A DNA stretch of 29,732 nt from JACDQM01 sp044373315 (GCF_044373315.1 NZ_JBILQK010000048.1:1-29732); one strand, 5' to 3'. Positions 7,600 through 16,261 are shown, numbered from the stretch's first letter. Numbers and translations are program-made. The notes: generated by a model not told the origin, from the letters alone.

Positions 7600-8952
7600 A
7601 TGACCCAGACGACTTCCTCTGCGCTACCGCGCTCTGCCATTTGGGCCTTCGGCTTGGTGGCAATGCCCTTGTCGACCATCGGCTTGCCGCTGACGATCTA
7701 CTTAGCGCCGTTCTACGCTGGTGAGATGGGCCTATCGCTGGCCGCGCTGGGTACGGCCATGTTGATTGCGCGCTTCGCCGACATTTGTATTGACCCCTTC
7801 ATTGGCGCTTTCAGTGACCGACTGCGCGGCCGATTCGGGCGCCGCAAGCCCTTCTTGGTGGTTGGCAGCATCGTGTTACTGCTGGGCATGAGCCAGCTCT
7901 TCAACCCGGGCAAGGGGGTCACCATGGTGTACTTCCTCGGGTGGCTGGCTGTGATGTATGCCGGCTTCTCGCTGATCCAAGTGCCGCATCGAGCCTGGGG
8001 GGCTGAGCTTTCGCCCTACTACGACGAACGCACCCGCATCTCATCGGTGCGACAGTTCTTCTCTACCGGCGGCCTGATCGTCTCAACGTTAGTGCCGGCC
8101 GTGGTGTTGGGGCAAGCCGGCGCGAAGTCGTCCGACGTGTTGTTCGCGCTCACGGTCATGACGCTCATCGCACTGCCCATCGTTGCAGGCATCAATCTGT
8201 ATTTCACGCCCGAGCCCCCACCAACTCCCCGCCCACCGCGCGCTCGGTTTGACTGGAAAGCAAACTGGCGTGCCTTGCGCCGAAATGGCCCACTACAGTG
8301 CATCCTGCTTGTGGTGTTCATTGGATTCAGCGCCGAAACCTTTCGCCAAACACTGACCGTGTTCTTCGCCCGGGACGTGATCGGAGTGAAGAACCTTGGC
8401 CTCGTCTACGTGTACTACTTCATCAGCGCGTTCTGTGGCGTGCCGTGCTGGCGCTGGCTGGCCAAGCGCACCAGCAAGCACCAAGCCTTGGCAGCAGGGA
8501 TGGTGATTGCCATCTGCACAAACCTCGGTCTCTTTTTGTTGGGCAAGGGCGACACGGCTCTCTTCACAGCCATGTTCATCCTGAAGGGCTTCTGCTTCGG
8601 CGCCCTCGATCTACTTCCAGCCGCGATGCTGGCAGACGCGGCTGACGTCGACTCCGCGATCACCCACAAGTCTCGCAACGGGCTGCTATTCGCAGTATTC
8701 GGAGTAGTGACCAACCTGGGCCAAGCCGTGGGCCAGGGTGCCTCGCTCAACGCGCTGTCTTGGGTGGGCTACCGTGCGGCGGGCGAGACGGACCCGTCTG
8801 CATTGGCCTCACTGAGTCTGCTGTACGCGGTGGTGCCGAGCCTGGCGCTCGCCTTAGCAATGTTCATAGCGCTGCGCTACAGCCTGACGGCGAATCGCCA
8901 CGAAAACCTGCGCATTTTTCTGCAGAGGCGCAAGTCGCTGTCAAACACGTAA
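7600..8952 (+). CDS. GPH-family (melibiose-type) sugar:cation symporter
   Basis: A 450-residue inner-membrane transporter with about 12 hydrophobic segments, of the glycoside-pentoside-hexuronide symporter family within the MFS. The family mark is the FADICIDPFIGAFSDR stretch followed by the basic loop RGRFGRRKPF (about 55-88). Members import galactosides, pentosides or hexuronides with a proton or sodium ion. Placement after galK and a copy of the shared operator suggests that it brings intact galactosides to the cytoplasmic GH36 and GH42 enzymes. ATG 7600 gives a normal N-terminus; the longer open frame from 7471 overlaps galK and is rejected. There is no strong ribosome-binding sequence. 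Confidence 0.9.
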   Translation: MTQTTSSALPRSAIWAFGLVAMPLSTIGLPLTIYLAPFYAGEMGLSLAALGTAMLIARFADICIDPFIGAFSDRLRGRFGRRKPFLVVGSIVLLLGMSQLFNPGKGVTMVYFLGWLAVMYAGFSLIQVPHRAWGAELSPYYDERTRISSVRQFFSTGGLIVSTLVPAVVLGQAGAKSSDVLFALTVMTLIALPIVAGINLYFTPEPPPTPRPPRARFDWKANWRALRRNGPLQCILLVVFIGFSAETFRQTLTVFFARDVIGVKNLGLVYVYYFISAFCGVPCWRWLAKRTSKHQALAAGMVIAICTNLGLFLLGKGDTALFTAMFILKGFCFGALDLLPAAMLADAADVDSAITHKSRNGLLFAVFGVVTNLGQAVGQGASLNALSWVGYRAAGETDPSALASLSLLYAVVPSLALALAMFIALRYSLTANRHENLRIFLQRRKSLSNT

Positions 8953-9084
8953 CGCCAACGAAGGTACCGGCGACAAGCGAATCCTCTTGCCTCTGCAATT
9001 CCGGACTCCGTACCGGTTCGGCCACCCAGTCAGCTTGTTGAAGGTCGCCATCCAAGCAATTTGGCGCTTGCCCGTCGACAAAAG

Positions 9085-9106
9085 TTGTTGTTCGGCTACG
9101 TCAATT
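9085..9106 (-). promoter_or_regulatory. Degenerate operator-like site before the chemotaxis gene
   Basis: In the 173-base gap between the symporter and the chemotaxis gene, the minus strand reads AATTGACGTA at one end and ACAACAA at the other. This resembles the shared operator but is one base longer in the middle. It may be a diverged site or chance. Nothing else stands out in this gap. Confidence 0.2.
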
Positions 9107-9125
9107 GCACAAGTGGGAGAAGTAA

Positions 9126-10796
9126 GTGAAGACACTAGGCCAACTCTTTAAGAGCGCCCTAATCTGTACGTCCGGCTCTGCAGTCTTTCTAGCATATGCC
9201 GTCTATATGGTCGGGGTAGCCGACCACAAGCTCAATAAGGTGCACGAGTCGCGGCACCTATCTATGCTGCTTGCAGACGAACTGCGCCAGAGTTCGGACG
9301 ATCTGACCCGCCTGGCTCGCACTTACGTAGTTAGCGGAGAAGCAATGTGGGAGCAGCAGTATTTTGAAGTGCTTGATATCCGTAACGGCAAGAGGCCACG
9401 CCCACAGGGATACGAGAAGATTTACTGGGACTATCGCGCAGCCAAGACACAACCTGTACGCGCTGGCCCCGAAGGCAAGGTCAGCACCATGCCGCTGCTA
9501 GACCGAATGAAGGCCGCGGGCTTCTCGGAAATGGAGTTCGCCAAACTCAAAGAAGCAGCTACCAACTCCGACGATCTGGTAAGGACTGAAACCATCGCAA
9601 TGAACCTTGTCAAGGGCCTGTACGACGACGGGCAAGGTGGCTTCACGAAAAAGGGGGAGCCTGATCTGACAAGAGCTAAGGCCATGATGCACGATGCAAC
9701 CTATCACGCATACAAAGTCAAGATCATGCAGCCGGTAGACGAGTTTCTGGACTTACTAGACCAGCGCACAAGCTCAGCAGTGGCTGCCGCGACTGCCACA
9801 CGTGATCTTTGGTACGGGATCTCCCTTGCGGGCGTGGCTGCTCTGGTGCTGTCATCTATCGGTTCGCTAGTCTATGCACAGTCCTGGATAAGGGGAAAGT
9901 TGGGCACTGAACCGAATGATCTCGTTGGGGCAATGCAGAAACTTGCCCAAGGCAACCTCACAGTCAGCCTTGTCAACAAAGCTGAGAGCACTCACAACGT
10001 GCTGGGCTCCCTTTGTCTCATGGCTGAGAGCTTCTCTCGATCTGTGGCATCGGTTCGTGTTTCGGCCAATAGCGTGGCAACGTCCAGTACACAACTCACC
10101 CAAGCCAACCAAGTTCTATCGTCCCACACCGAACAGCAGGCAAGTACGCTGCAACAGACAGCTGCGACGATGGACGAATTGGGCACAACAGTGCAGAACA
10201 ACTCCACAAATGCAATGCAAGCAGATCAACTCGCTCAACGGGCCTCTGCTGTTGCCTCGCAAGGCGGCGATGTCGTTGGCCGAGTAGTCGCGACCATGCA
10301 GGGCATCAATGAGAGCAGCCGAAAGATCGGGGACATCATCAGTGTGATCGATGGAATCTCCTTCCAGACAAACATCCTTGCACTGAACGCCGCAGTCGAA
10401 GCTGCTCGCGCTGGCGAACAGGGCCGCGGCTTTGCCGTGGTGGCCTCCGAAGTGCGGAATCTTGCCCAGCGAAGTGCCGAGGCAGCCAAAGAGATCAAGA
10501 CGCTGATTGGGCGCAGCGTTGACCAAGTTGAGCAGGGCACGGAACTTGTGGATCTGGCTGGAAAGACCATGGCCGACATCGTGACGTCGATCCACCGCGT
10601 GAGCGAGATCGTGACTGAGATCGCAAGTGCAAGCAACGAGCAGAGCAAAGGAGTTCAGCAAATTCGCGCGGCAATTGGACAGATGGACCATGCCACGCAG
10701 CAGAACGCAGCGCTTGTCGAGGAAGGCGCCGCAGCGGCAGTTAGCCTGGAGGCCCAGGCTCGACAGCTAGTGCAGGCCGTAGCCGCGTTCAAGTAG
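9126..10796 (+). CDS. Methyl-accepting chemotaxis protein
   Basis: A chemoreceptor of 556 residues that passes ligand signals to CheA/CheW in the inner membrane. Transmembrane helix 1 is at about 10-30, a periplasmic sensor of roughly 200 residues follows (about 31-228; ligand not predictable), and helix 2 is at about 230-252. Next come a HAMP-like linker (about 255-310) and a long coiled signalling hairpin. The conserved tip lies at about 410-445 (ISFQTNILALNAAVEAARAG, then GRGFAVVASEVRNLA). The GTG start has GGGAG at a good distance. The protein ends at QAVAAFK with no tail and no CheR-binding pentapeptide, and the stop lies right at an IS3 remnant, so the C-terminus may be cut short. It could sense a galactoside or a breakdown product of this locus. 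Confidence 0.93.
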   Translation: MKTLGQLFKSALICTSGSAVFLAYAVYMVGVADHKLNKVHESRHLSMLLADELRQSSDDLTRLARTYVVSGEAMWEQQYFEVLDIRNGKRPRPQGYEKIYWDYRAAKTQPVRAGPEGKVSTMPLLDRMKAAGFSEMEFAKLKEAATNSDDLVRTETIAMNLVKGLYDDGQGGFTKKGEPDLTRAKAMMHDATYHAYKVKIMQPVDEFLDLLDQRTSSAVAAATATRDLWYGISLAGVAALVLSSIGSLVYAQSWIRGKLGTEPNDLVGAMQKLAQGNLTVSLVNKAESTHNVLGSLCLMAESFSRSVASVRVSANSVATSSTQLTQANQVLSSHTEQQASTLQQTAATMDELGTTVQNNSTNAMQADQLAQRASAVASQGGDVVGRVVATMQGINESSRKIGDIISVIDGISFQTNILALNAAVEAARAGEQGRGFAVVASEVRNLAQRSAEAAKEIKTLIGRSVDQVEQGTELVDLAGKTMADIVTSIHRVSEIVTEIASASNEQSKGVQQIRAAIGQMDHATQQNAALVEEGAAAAVSLEAQARQLVQAVAAFK

Positions 10797-10981
10797 ATCC
10801 GATCCAGCGCCTTTAGCAGCTTCGCCTCAGACATGCCCATGCCGCCGAACGCTTCACGCCAGCGAAATAAGGGCTGCTCAGTGATGCTGTGGCGCCAGCA
10901 GACCTCGCGGATCGGCTCCTGCCTGCTCTCCGCTTCGCGCAGGATGCGCACCGCTTGCTCGTCGATTATTCGCTTCTTCAT
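10797..10981 (-). pseudogene. Truncated IS3-family transposase orfA
   Basis: The minus strand begins with AGGAG and an ATG at 10981, and encodes MKKRIIDEQAVRILREAES, then IREVCWRHSITEQ, LFRWREAFGGM and SEAKLLKALDRI. This is the helix-turn-helix OrfA of IS3-type elements. Similarity stops near 10800, exactly where the chemotaxis gene ends. The normal leucine-zipper end of OrfA and all of OrfB are missing. The frame stays open on into the chemotaxis gene, but that part is not transposase. It is a dead remnant marking an insertion or rearrangement. Confidence 0.85.
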
Positions 10982-11016
10982 GAGTTCTCCTCATCTCAAG
11001 ATTGCAAGAGAACTCA
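10981..11016. repeat. Inverted repeat at the IS remnant boundary
   Basis: TGAGTTCTC (10981-10989) and GAGAACTCA (11008-11016) are perfect 9-base inverted copies 18 bases apart. The left arm contains the ribosome-binding region of the IS3 orfA remnant. It may be part of the old element end or a chance hairpin. Confidence 0.4.
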
Positions 11017-11066
11017 CCTTCTCGCTGGCCACAGGAAACGCTTCAGGTCAGCACCGCCTCTCACCG

Positions 11067-11915
11067 ATGGAGATTCATTTGAAACAGCTACTGATGAAGC
11101 GCGCGGCCCTTGCCGCCTTCTTGGCAAGCAGTCTCTTGCACGGCGTCACACATGCACAGGCCATCGGCCCTGATCCGACGGCCGCCAGCCTCGCAGCAGA
11201 CGGCCCATTTGCAGTCAGCACCCAAACCGCCAACCGCGCCACAGGCTTTGCCGGAGGCACGATCTATGTGCCCAACGCTGCGGGCAAGTACGCCTTGGTG
11301 GCCTTCTGTCCTGGCTTCACAAACTCACAGTCGGCTGTTGCTACCCTTGGCCGACGTTTGGCCACCCACGGCTTCGTCGTGGTGACCATGAATACCAATA
11401 GCGTTTTTGACTTCCCGGCCAGTCGGGCGACGCAATTGATCGCTGCACTCAACAGCGTCGCGGCCATCAGCACCGGACCGATTGCCGGCAAGGTGGACGC
11501 CACGCGCCGCTTGGTCGCCGGCTATTCGATGGGAGGAGGCGGCACGCTGATTGCAGCACGCCGCAACCCGTCGCTGCGCGGCGCGATTGCCCTTGCGCCA
11601 TGGAGCGACAACGACAAAAACTTCTCCACCAACACTGTACCCACGACCATCGTCGGTGGGTCTGCGGACACGACGGCTCCGCCCAGCGCCCATGCCAATG
11701 TGTTCTACAACAGCATGCCCACGACCACGAAGAAGCTGCTGGCCATCATTAATGGGGCCACACATTCCTTCCCGACCACGAGCACGCCCAATCAGCCGGC
11801 CAGCGGCTACCAGATTGCCTGGAGTAAACGGTTCGCTGATCAAGACGTCAGATACAGCCCCTTCCTGGTGACAGATTCGCGCCTGTCGTTGTTCGCGTCA
11901 ACCGGCCCCTTCTAA
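11067..11915 (+). CDS. Secreted PETase/cutinase-like polyester hydrolase
   Basis: An exported alpha/beta hydrolase of up to 282 residues, close in pattern to the polyester hydrolase family that includes Ideonella PETase: GPDPTAASL near the mature start, HGFVVVTMNTNS, GYSMGGGG and APW. The catalytic triad is S154 (in GYSMGGG), D201 and H233 (in THS). The oxyanion position is F84 (PGFT), where PETase has Tyr; the residue before the catalytic Ser is Y153, where PETase has Trp; W179 is kept. Neither PETase disulfide is possible, because their positions hold other residues and only one cysteine (C81) remains. A signal peptide ends at THAQA (about 32). The start may be ATG 11067, TTG 11079 (GGAGA upstream) or ATG 11094. 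Substrates may be cutin-like esters, polyhydroxyalkanoates, lipids or aromatic polyesters. Confidence 0.85.
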   Translation: MEIHLKQLLMKRAALAAFLASSLLHGVTHAQAIGPDPTAASLAADGPFAVSTQTANRATGFAGGTIYVPNAAGKYALVAFCPGFTNSQSAVATLGRRLATHGFVVVTMNTNSVFDFPASRATQLIAALNSVAAISTGPIAGKVDATRRLVAGYSMGGGGTLIAARRNPSLRGAIALAPWSDNDKNFSTNTVPTTIVGGSADTTAPPSAHANVFYNSMPTTTKKLLAIINGATHSFPTTSTPNQPASGYQIAWSKRFADQDVRYSPFLVTDSRLSLFASTGPF

Positions 11916-11981
11916 TGCGCAGCGTGTCCGGCCTCAGCAGAAGCGTCCGCCCCGCGCCTGGCAACTAGCAGGGGATGCGCT

Positions 11982-12623
11982 GTGGGCTCATCGCATCGCG
12001 TTCTCGTGCTTGGACTTGCGGCGCTGCTTGGCAGCGCATGGCTTTGGACGGGCACAAGTCCAGACGAAACGGAGCCCGCCCAACTACCAGCCGGCTCAAA
12101 CGCTGAACGGCAGCCAGCGCGAACACTGGCGCCTGCGTCGGCACCGGAGTTCCAGCCATGGGCTGGACCCCATGCTGCTGCGTCGGCCAGCTCGCCAACC
12201 CAATCGGAGACGGTCATTGCCGGTGATGAATCATCTGACACCTTGCGCTTGCGCCTCGATGCGCAACGGCGCTTGGTGATAGACGAGGCCACCCGACTTG
12301 ACGTTGAGAAGCTCTTCGCCCTCAACGAGCCAGTCGCACGCATTCGCAAGCAGCGCATCCTTGAGGCAAGCCTGCCGCCAGAAGCCGCGCGCGAGTTCGC
12401 AGCACTCATGTCTCGCTACGACCATTACCAGGAGGCGCAGTTTCAGCAGCTCCCCCCAGGTCAAGCCGTGAACTCGCGAGCTGACGCCATGGCACAGTTC
12501 GATCGGCTGCGCGCACTTCGGGTCCTGTACTTCGGCGCGCCCCTCGCGGAGCAGCTCTATGGCGCTGAGGAGGCTCAGCAGCTCAAGCTGCTAGCGCAGT
12601 TCCCCATCGATCCGAGACCATAG
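11982..12623 (+). CDS. Short lipase-foldase (LifO)-like protein, probably truncated
   Basis: A 213-residue protein with an N-terminal membrane anchor (about 7-23), a Pro/Ala-rich linker (about 28-80) and a helical region. That region resembles lipase-specific foldases, which sit in the inner membrane and help fold secreted lipases in the periplasm. It includes LRLDAQRRLVIDEATR, LPPEAAREFAALMSRYDHY and YFGAPLAEQLYGAEEA. Typical foldases exceed 280 residues and have a second helical domain; here the protein stops soon after LKLLAQF, running into the 3' end of the acyl-CoA dehydrogenase gene with a 49-base overlap. The GTG start has GGGGA upstream. It is 66 bases behind the PETase-like gene, and no classical lipase gene is present. 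The family call is tentative. Confidence 0.55.
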   Translation: MGSSHRVLVLGLAALLGSAWLWTGTSPDETEPAQLPAGSNAERQPARTLAPASAPEFQPWAGPHAAASASSPTQSETVIAGDESSDTLRLRLDAQRRLVIDEATRLDVEKLFALNEPVARIRKQRILEASLPPEAAREFAALMSRYDHYQEAQFQQLPPGQAVNSRADAMAQFDRLRALRVLYFGAPLAEQLYGAEEAQQLKLLAQFPIDPRP

Positions 12624-13741
12624 GGCACCTGGCTCTGCGCAGCGAACTGCCGCAGATGGTGATCCACATTGCCGAGGTGGGCGTCCAAGGAGAGCAAGCG
12701 CTTGAAGGCGTGCCCCACCACGATTTCGTCCGACATGCCCATGCCGCCATGAAGTTGAACCGCCTGCTGGCTCACGAAGCGGCCGACCTTGCCGACCTGC
12801 ACCTTCAGGCCCGACAGCACACGGTTCACGTCAGCATGCCCTTCCGCGAGCTGGATCGTGGCCAAGAGCACCATCGAACGCAACTGCTCGGCCTGCATGA
12901 ACATGTCCACCATTCGGTGACGCAACACCTGGAAATGAGCCAATGCCAGGCCGAACTGGCGCCGCGCCCGAGTGTAGGAAAGCGTCTGTGCAAGCAGTAA
13001 ATCAACCAGGCCAACGGCCTCGGCCCCAAGGGCGGCCAAACCGACCTGGTTCGCGTGGTTCAGCAATTCGACGGCATGACCAGGTTCGCAAAGGCGGGCT
13101 TCGTCCCGGACATAGACGTTGAACAGTGTCAGATTGGCGCCTCGGCCTCCGTCCACGAGCGGGTAGATGTGGCGAGTTAACCCAACGCTATTGGCGTCGA
13201 CCCAGAACAGACACAGGCCACCCGGCGCTTGCGCTGACACGATGAAGGCCTTCGCCGCATCGCCGCCAAGCACCACGCACTTTTCGCCCTGCAAACACCA
13301 GCCGTCACCGGCCGGCTCAGCGGTGCTCCGAACGAGGTCTCGCGCATACGGCGCACTGACCTCATCACAAGCCATGGCCAAGCGGCACCGGCCCTCGATC
13401 AAATCGGCGATCCGTGCAGTCCGGCTGTGGCCGTATGTGCTGCGACGTAGCACCTCACCGGCCTGGACCACCGACTGCAAATAAGGCTCGGCCACCAGCC
13501 CGTGGCCGAGAGCCTCCATCAACAGCATCGTCTCCAGCGGGCCGCCATCCAGCCCGCCGTCCGCCGCCGCAAAGGGCAGCGCGAGCCAACCCATGTCGGC
13601 CATGCCGGACCATAGCTCCTCTGCAGGCTGACGCCCTGCCGAACGCCAGCGCCGCCAGGACTCAAAACTGCATCGCTCTCGCACGTAGCGAGTGGCGCTG
13701 TCCTTAAGCAGTCGCTGCTCGTCAGTCAGTTCGAAGTCCAT
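12575..13741 (-). CDS. Acyl-CoA dehydrogenase
   Basis: An FAD-dependent acyl-CoA dehydrogenase of 388 residues that introduces an alpha,beta double bond in an acyl-CoA. The N-terminal helical domain begins MDFELTDEQRLLKDSA, a middle beta domain follows, and the C-terminal helical domain holds SYTRARRQFG (about 255-264) and VQLHGGMGMSDE (about 333-344). It resembles one subunit of the two-gene dehydrogenases used on steroid side chains and other bulky acyl-CoAs, rather than the classical fatty-acid enzyme. The family usually ends near HHLRQFA; the last 17 or so residues look foreign and overlap the foldase-like gene, suggesting a junction there. The start lies 18 bases after the TonB-receptor stop, so the two share a transcript. 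Confidence 0.9.
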   Translation of the reverse strand: MDFELTDEQRLLKDSATRYVRERCSFESWRRWRSAGRQPAEELWSGMADMGWLALPFAAADGGLDGGPLETMLLMEALGHGLVAEPYLQSVVQAGEVLRRSTYGHSRTARIADLIEGRCRLAMACDEVSAPYARDLVRSTAEPAGDGWCLQGEKCVVLGGDAAKAFIVSAQAPGGLCLFWVDANSVGLTRHIYPLVDGGRGANLTLFNVYVRDEARLCEPGHAVELLNHANQVGLAALGAEAVGLVDLLLAQTLSYTRARRQFGLALAHFQVLRHRMVDMFMQAEQLRSMVLLATIQLAEGHADVNRVLSGLKVQVGKVGRFVSQQAVQLHGGMGMSDEIVVGHAFKRLLSLDAHLGNVDHHLRQFAAQSQVPYGLGSMGNCASSLSC

Positions 13742-13759
13742 CTGGCGCTGCCTAGCCGA

Positions 13760-16156
13760 TCAGAACTTGTACTCGACCTGAACGCCGAAGGTTCGCGGAT
13801 CCAGCAGTCGTACGTTGCGGTAGCTCCCGATGAGCGCGTCCTCGATAACGATGCTGGTGATGTTGTTCGCATCACTCAGGTTCTTGACGTAGGCCTTCAC
13901 CTGCACAGTGCCCTTCGGGTTGGCAAAACGCAGTTGCAGATTGGTCACGCCCCAAGCACGGATCAAGTCAGTAGGGGTGTTGAACTCGCGCGCGAAGTAC
14001 TTGTCTTGCCACACATAGTCCAGACGCGAGGTCATCGTCCAGCCAGTGTCAAGCAGACCGGCGGTGTACTGAGCGCCAAGCTTGATCTTGGTCTCTGGTG
14101 CACTTGGCAGCTTGTTTCCTGCCAGGTTGACGGCCACTTCCGGAGTCTTGCTGGTCAGTCTCTGGCCGGGGTTAGAAGCATCCACGGTGAGAAAGTCACC
14201 AATCTTGGTGTTGAGCAATGACAGGTTGGCGTCCAGCAGCCAGGAGCGCGATGGAGCGAACAGCAGTTCCACTTCTGCGCCGGAAGTCTTGGCGTCCGCG
14301 TTGGCCGTTATGGCTGAGCCTGCGATGCGCTGACCCAGTTGCATGTCTTTGTAGTCGTTGTAGAAGAGAGAAGCGTTCACCCGCAGTGTGCCGTTCATCC
14401 ATTCGCTCTTGAGCCCCATTTCGTAGGCAGTGACCTTCTCGGGGTCGAACGTCGGATTCTTGGCATTGCCGGCATTGAATCCACCGCCCTTGTAGCCAGA
14501 GGCTACCGTTCCGAACAGCATGACGTCCTTGGACAAGCGGTAATCGAGCGAACCACGACCTGTCCACCAGGACGCATCAATCGTCGGTTTCTGAGTAAAG
14601 GGTTGCGAGCCAGTCAGCACGATATTGCGAGACAAGGTGTCACGCTTTTCGGTGCTGTAGCGTGCGCCCACAGTAGCGCGCAAATCTTCGCTGAATTTGA
14701 GTTGGCCTTCCCCAAACCAAGCCGAGGCCTTGGTCGTCGCTTTGACGGTCTCGCCGTTGATGAACCAGGTTTCCGCTGGGCGCCCCAGTGCCTTCTGGAA
14801 CAGTTCGAAGAACGGATGCCAAATGAAGAAGCCACCACTGCCCTCGCTTTCGTAGTGGAACAGGCCCGTGGAGTATGTAAAGAGCCCCTTCCCCTTGGAT
14901 GCCACGCGAAGTTCATGGGACGTCGTCTTGTTTTCACCGGTCGAACTATCGGTCGTCAACAGCTGGTCTGTCGTCACAGTCACATTGCGCGACATGTTGT
15001 AGGTGACCGGTTTCGCAAACCTGAAGGGCAATGCAGCGTTATCCCAATCCGTGTTTTGCTCGGTACTGGATTTGGAATAGCCACCAATGTAGGTCAACGT
15101 GATCGGCTCAAACTCGTGACTGAGCTCGAGGGTCGCAGACGTCTGTTTCATACGAAACGTCGCGTCAAAGTCAGCCGCCACTGCGCGCAGGTCTGCCGGG
15201 TTAGGTGCACCGGCGTAGATATTGCTGCCTGCTTTGACCAGCCCTGCGGGGGTGAGCACGGCGTTGGCCAGGGTCTTGAAGACTGTCGCGTTGTAGTCTG
15301 GTGAATCAAAGCCCAATTGGTTCGGGCTGCAACCCAGCACCGCATCAGCTTTGCACTGCCGCTTAGCTTCACGGGTTCGCGAGCTGTTCTCGTCGTACAT
15401 CGCCAGCATCAAGTTGGCTTCGGTGTTCTCTCCCAAGAACAGACGCGTCGAACTGCGCACGCTGTACTGATCGCGCCCGTCCACGCGATTGCCCGTTGCC
15501 TCGTTGTGGGTAAAGCCATCTCGCTTGAGCACGTAGCCGGCGAAGCGCTGGCTCAGATCACTTGTAACAGGGATGTTCAACATGCCGGCAACACGGCGCC
15601 CATTGAAGTTGCCCAGTTCCACAGACATGTTGCCGCCGAACTCATTCGTCGGGCGCTTGGTAAACACGGACAGCGCGCCGCCCGTGGTGTTGCGCCCAAA
15701 GAGTGTGCCCTGAGGGCCGCGAAGCACTTCGACGCGGTCCATGTCGAACAGTTCGTCGTACGGAACGAAGCCGATCGTGGCCCCGTTGACAGCAAGACCT
15801 ACGCCGTTGTCACCTCCAAGCGAGGCGTTGCCAATCCCGCGAATGGTGAAGCGGTCGTTGCCCGTAAGCACAGCATTGGGGATTGAGAATTGCAGGTCGG
15901 CCGCGCCGCTGATCTTCGCTCGCTCGATCGAATCGGCGGAGAAGGCGCTCACCGCCACAGGAACCGACTGAGCCGCCTCTGCGCGCTTGCGCACTGTCAC
16001 GATGACAGTGTCCAGCGCGGCGGGCTGCTCCTGTGCCGCTGGCGTGCTGACCTCCGACTGCGCGCGGCCGGCACATGGCGCCACCAAGGCGGCAACTGCC
16101 AGTGCCAAAAGAGTGGGGCGGGGAAAGCGGGGCGAACCCGAACTGGTACTCAGCAT
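13760..16156 (-). CDS. TonB-dependent outer-membrane receptor
   Basis: A 798-residue outer-membrane transporter driven by TonB. It has a signal peptide (about 1-33, ending near GRAQS), a TonB box-like DTVIVTVRKR (about 48-57), a plug domain with the VEVLRGPQGTLFGRNTTGG motif (about 142-160), and a 22-strand barrel ending in aromatic F (VQVEYKF). The type resembles receptors used for hydrophobic or glycosylated organic compounds rather than classical siderophore receptors, but ligand cannot be read from sequence. AAGGAGA lies 6 bases before the ATG at 16156; a TTG just upstream is less well placed. Its promoter region carries operator copy C, and the gene leads the acyl-CoA dehydrogenase gene, which links uptake with breakdown. 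Confidence 0.95.
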   Translation of the reverse strand: MLSTSSGSPRFPRPTLLALAVAALVAPCAGRAQSEVSTPAAQEQPAALDTVIVTVRKRAEAAQSVPVAVSAFSADSIERAKISGAADLQFSIPNAVLTGNDRFTIRGIGNASLGGDNGVGLAVNGATIGFVPYDELFDMDRVEVLRGPQGTLFGRNTTGGALSVFTKRPTNEFGGNMSVELGNFNGRRVAGMLNIPVTSDLSQRFAGYVLKRDGFTHNEATGNRVDGRDQYSVRSSTRLFLGENTEANLMLAMYDENSSRTREAKRQCKADAVLGCSPNQLGFDSPDYNATVFKTLANAVLTPAGLVKAGSNIYAGAPNPADLRAVAADFDATFRMKQTSATLELSHEFEPITLTYIGGYSKSSTEQNTDWDNAALPFRFAKPVTYNMSRNVTVTTDQLLTTDSSTGENKTTSHELRVASKGKGLFTYSTGLFHYESEGSGGFFIWHPFFELFQKALGRPAETWFINGETVKATTKASAWFGEGQLKFSEDLRATVGARYSTEKRDTLSRNIVLTGSQPFTQKPTIDASWWTGRGSLDYRLSKDVMLFGTVASGYKGGGFNAGNAKNPTFDPEKVTAYEMGLKSEWMNGTLRVNASLFYNDYKDMQLGQRIAGSAITANADAKTSGAEVELLFAPSRSWLLDANLSLLNTKIGDFLTVDASNPGQRLTSKTPEVAVNLAGNKLPSAPETKIKLGAQYTAGLLDTGWTMTSRLDYVWQDKYFAREFNTPTDLIRAWGVTNLQLRFANPKGTVQVKAYVKNLSDANNITSIVIEDALIGSYRNVRLLDPRTFGVQVEYKF

Positions 16157-16240
16157 CAATGTCTCCTTGCGACGATGTGCGCTGCTTGCGCTTGTGGGTG
16201 GCGGCCGGTGCTCGCCTTGTTGCTCAGGTGGCCCGGCCTC

Positions 16241-16261
16241 TTGTTGTACTAACCGTCAATT
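16241..16261 (-). promoter_or_regulatory. Putative operator, copy C (shared 21-bp motif)
   Basis: On the minus strand it reads AATTGACGG at the left and ACAACAA at the right. It sits immediately downstream of the predicted -10 box of the TonB-receptor promoter, so it would cover the transcription start. Bound repressor would block initiation. Confidence 0.55.

Noticed and set aside
14339..15304. 321-residue plus-strand ORF
   Set aside because: It lies wholly antisense to the TonB receptor, shows no family motif and reflects high GC content.
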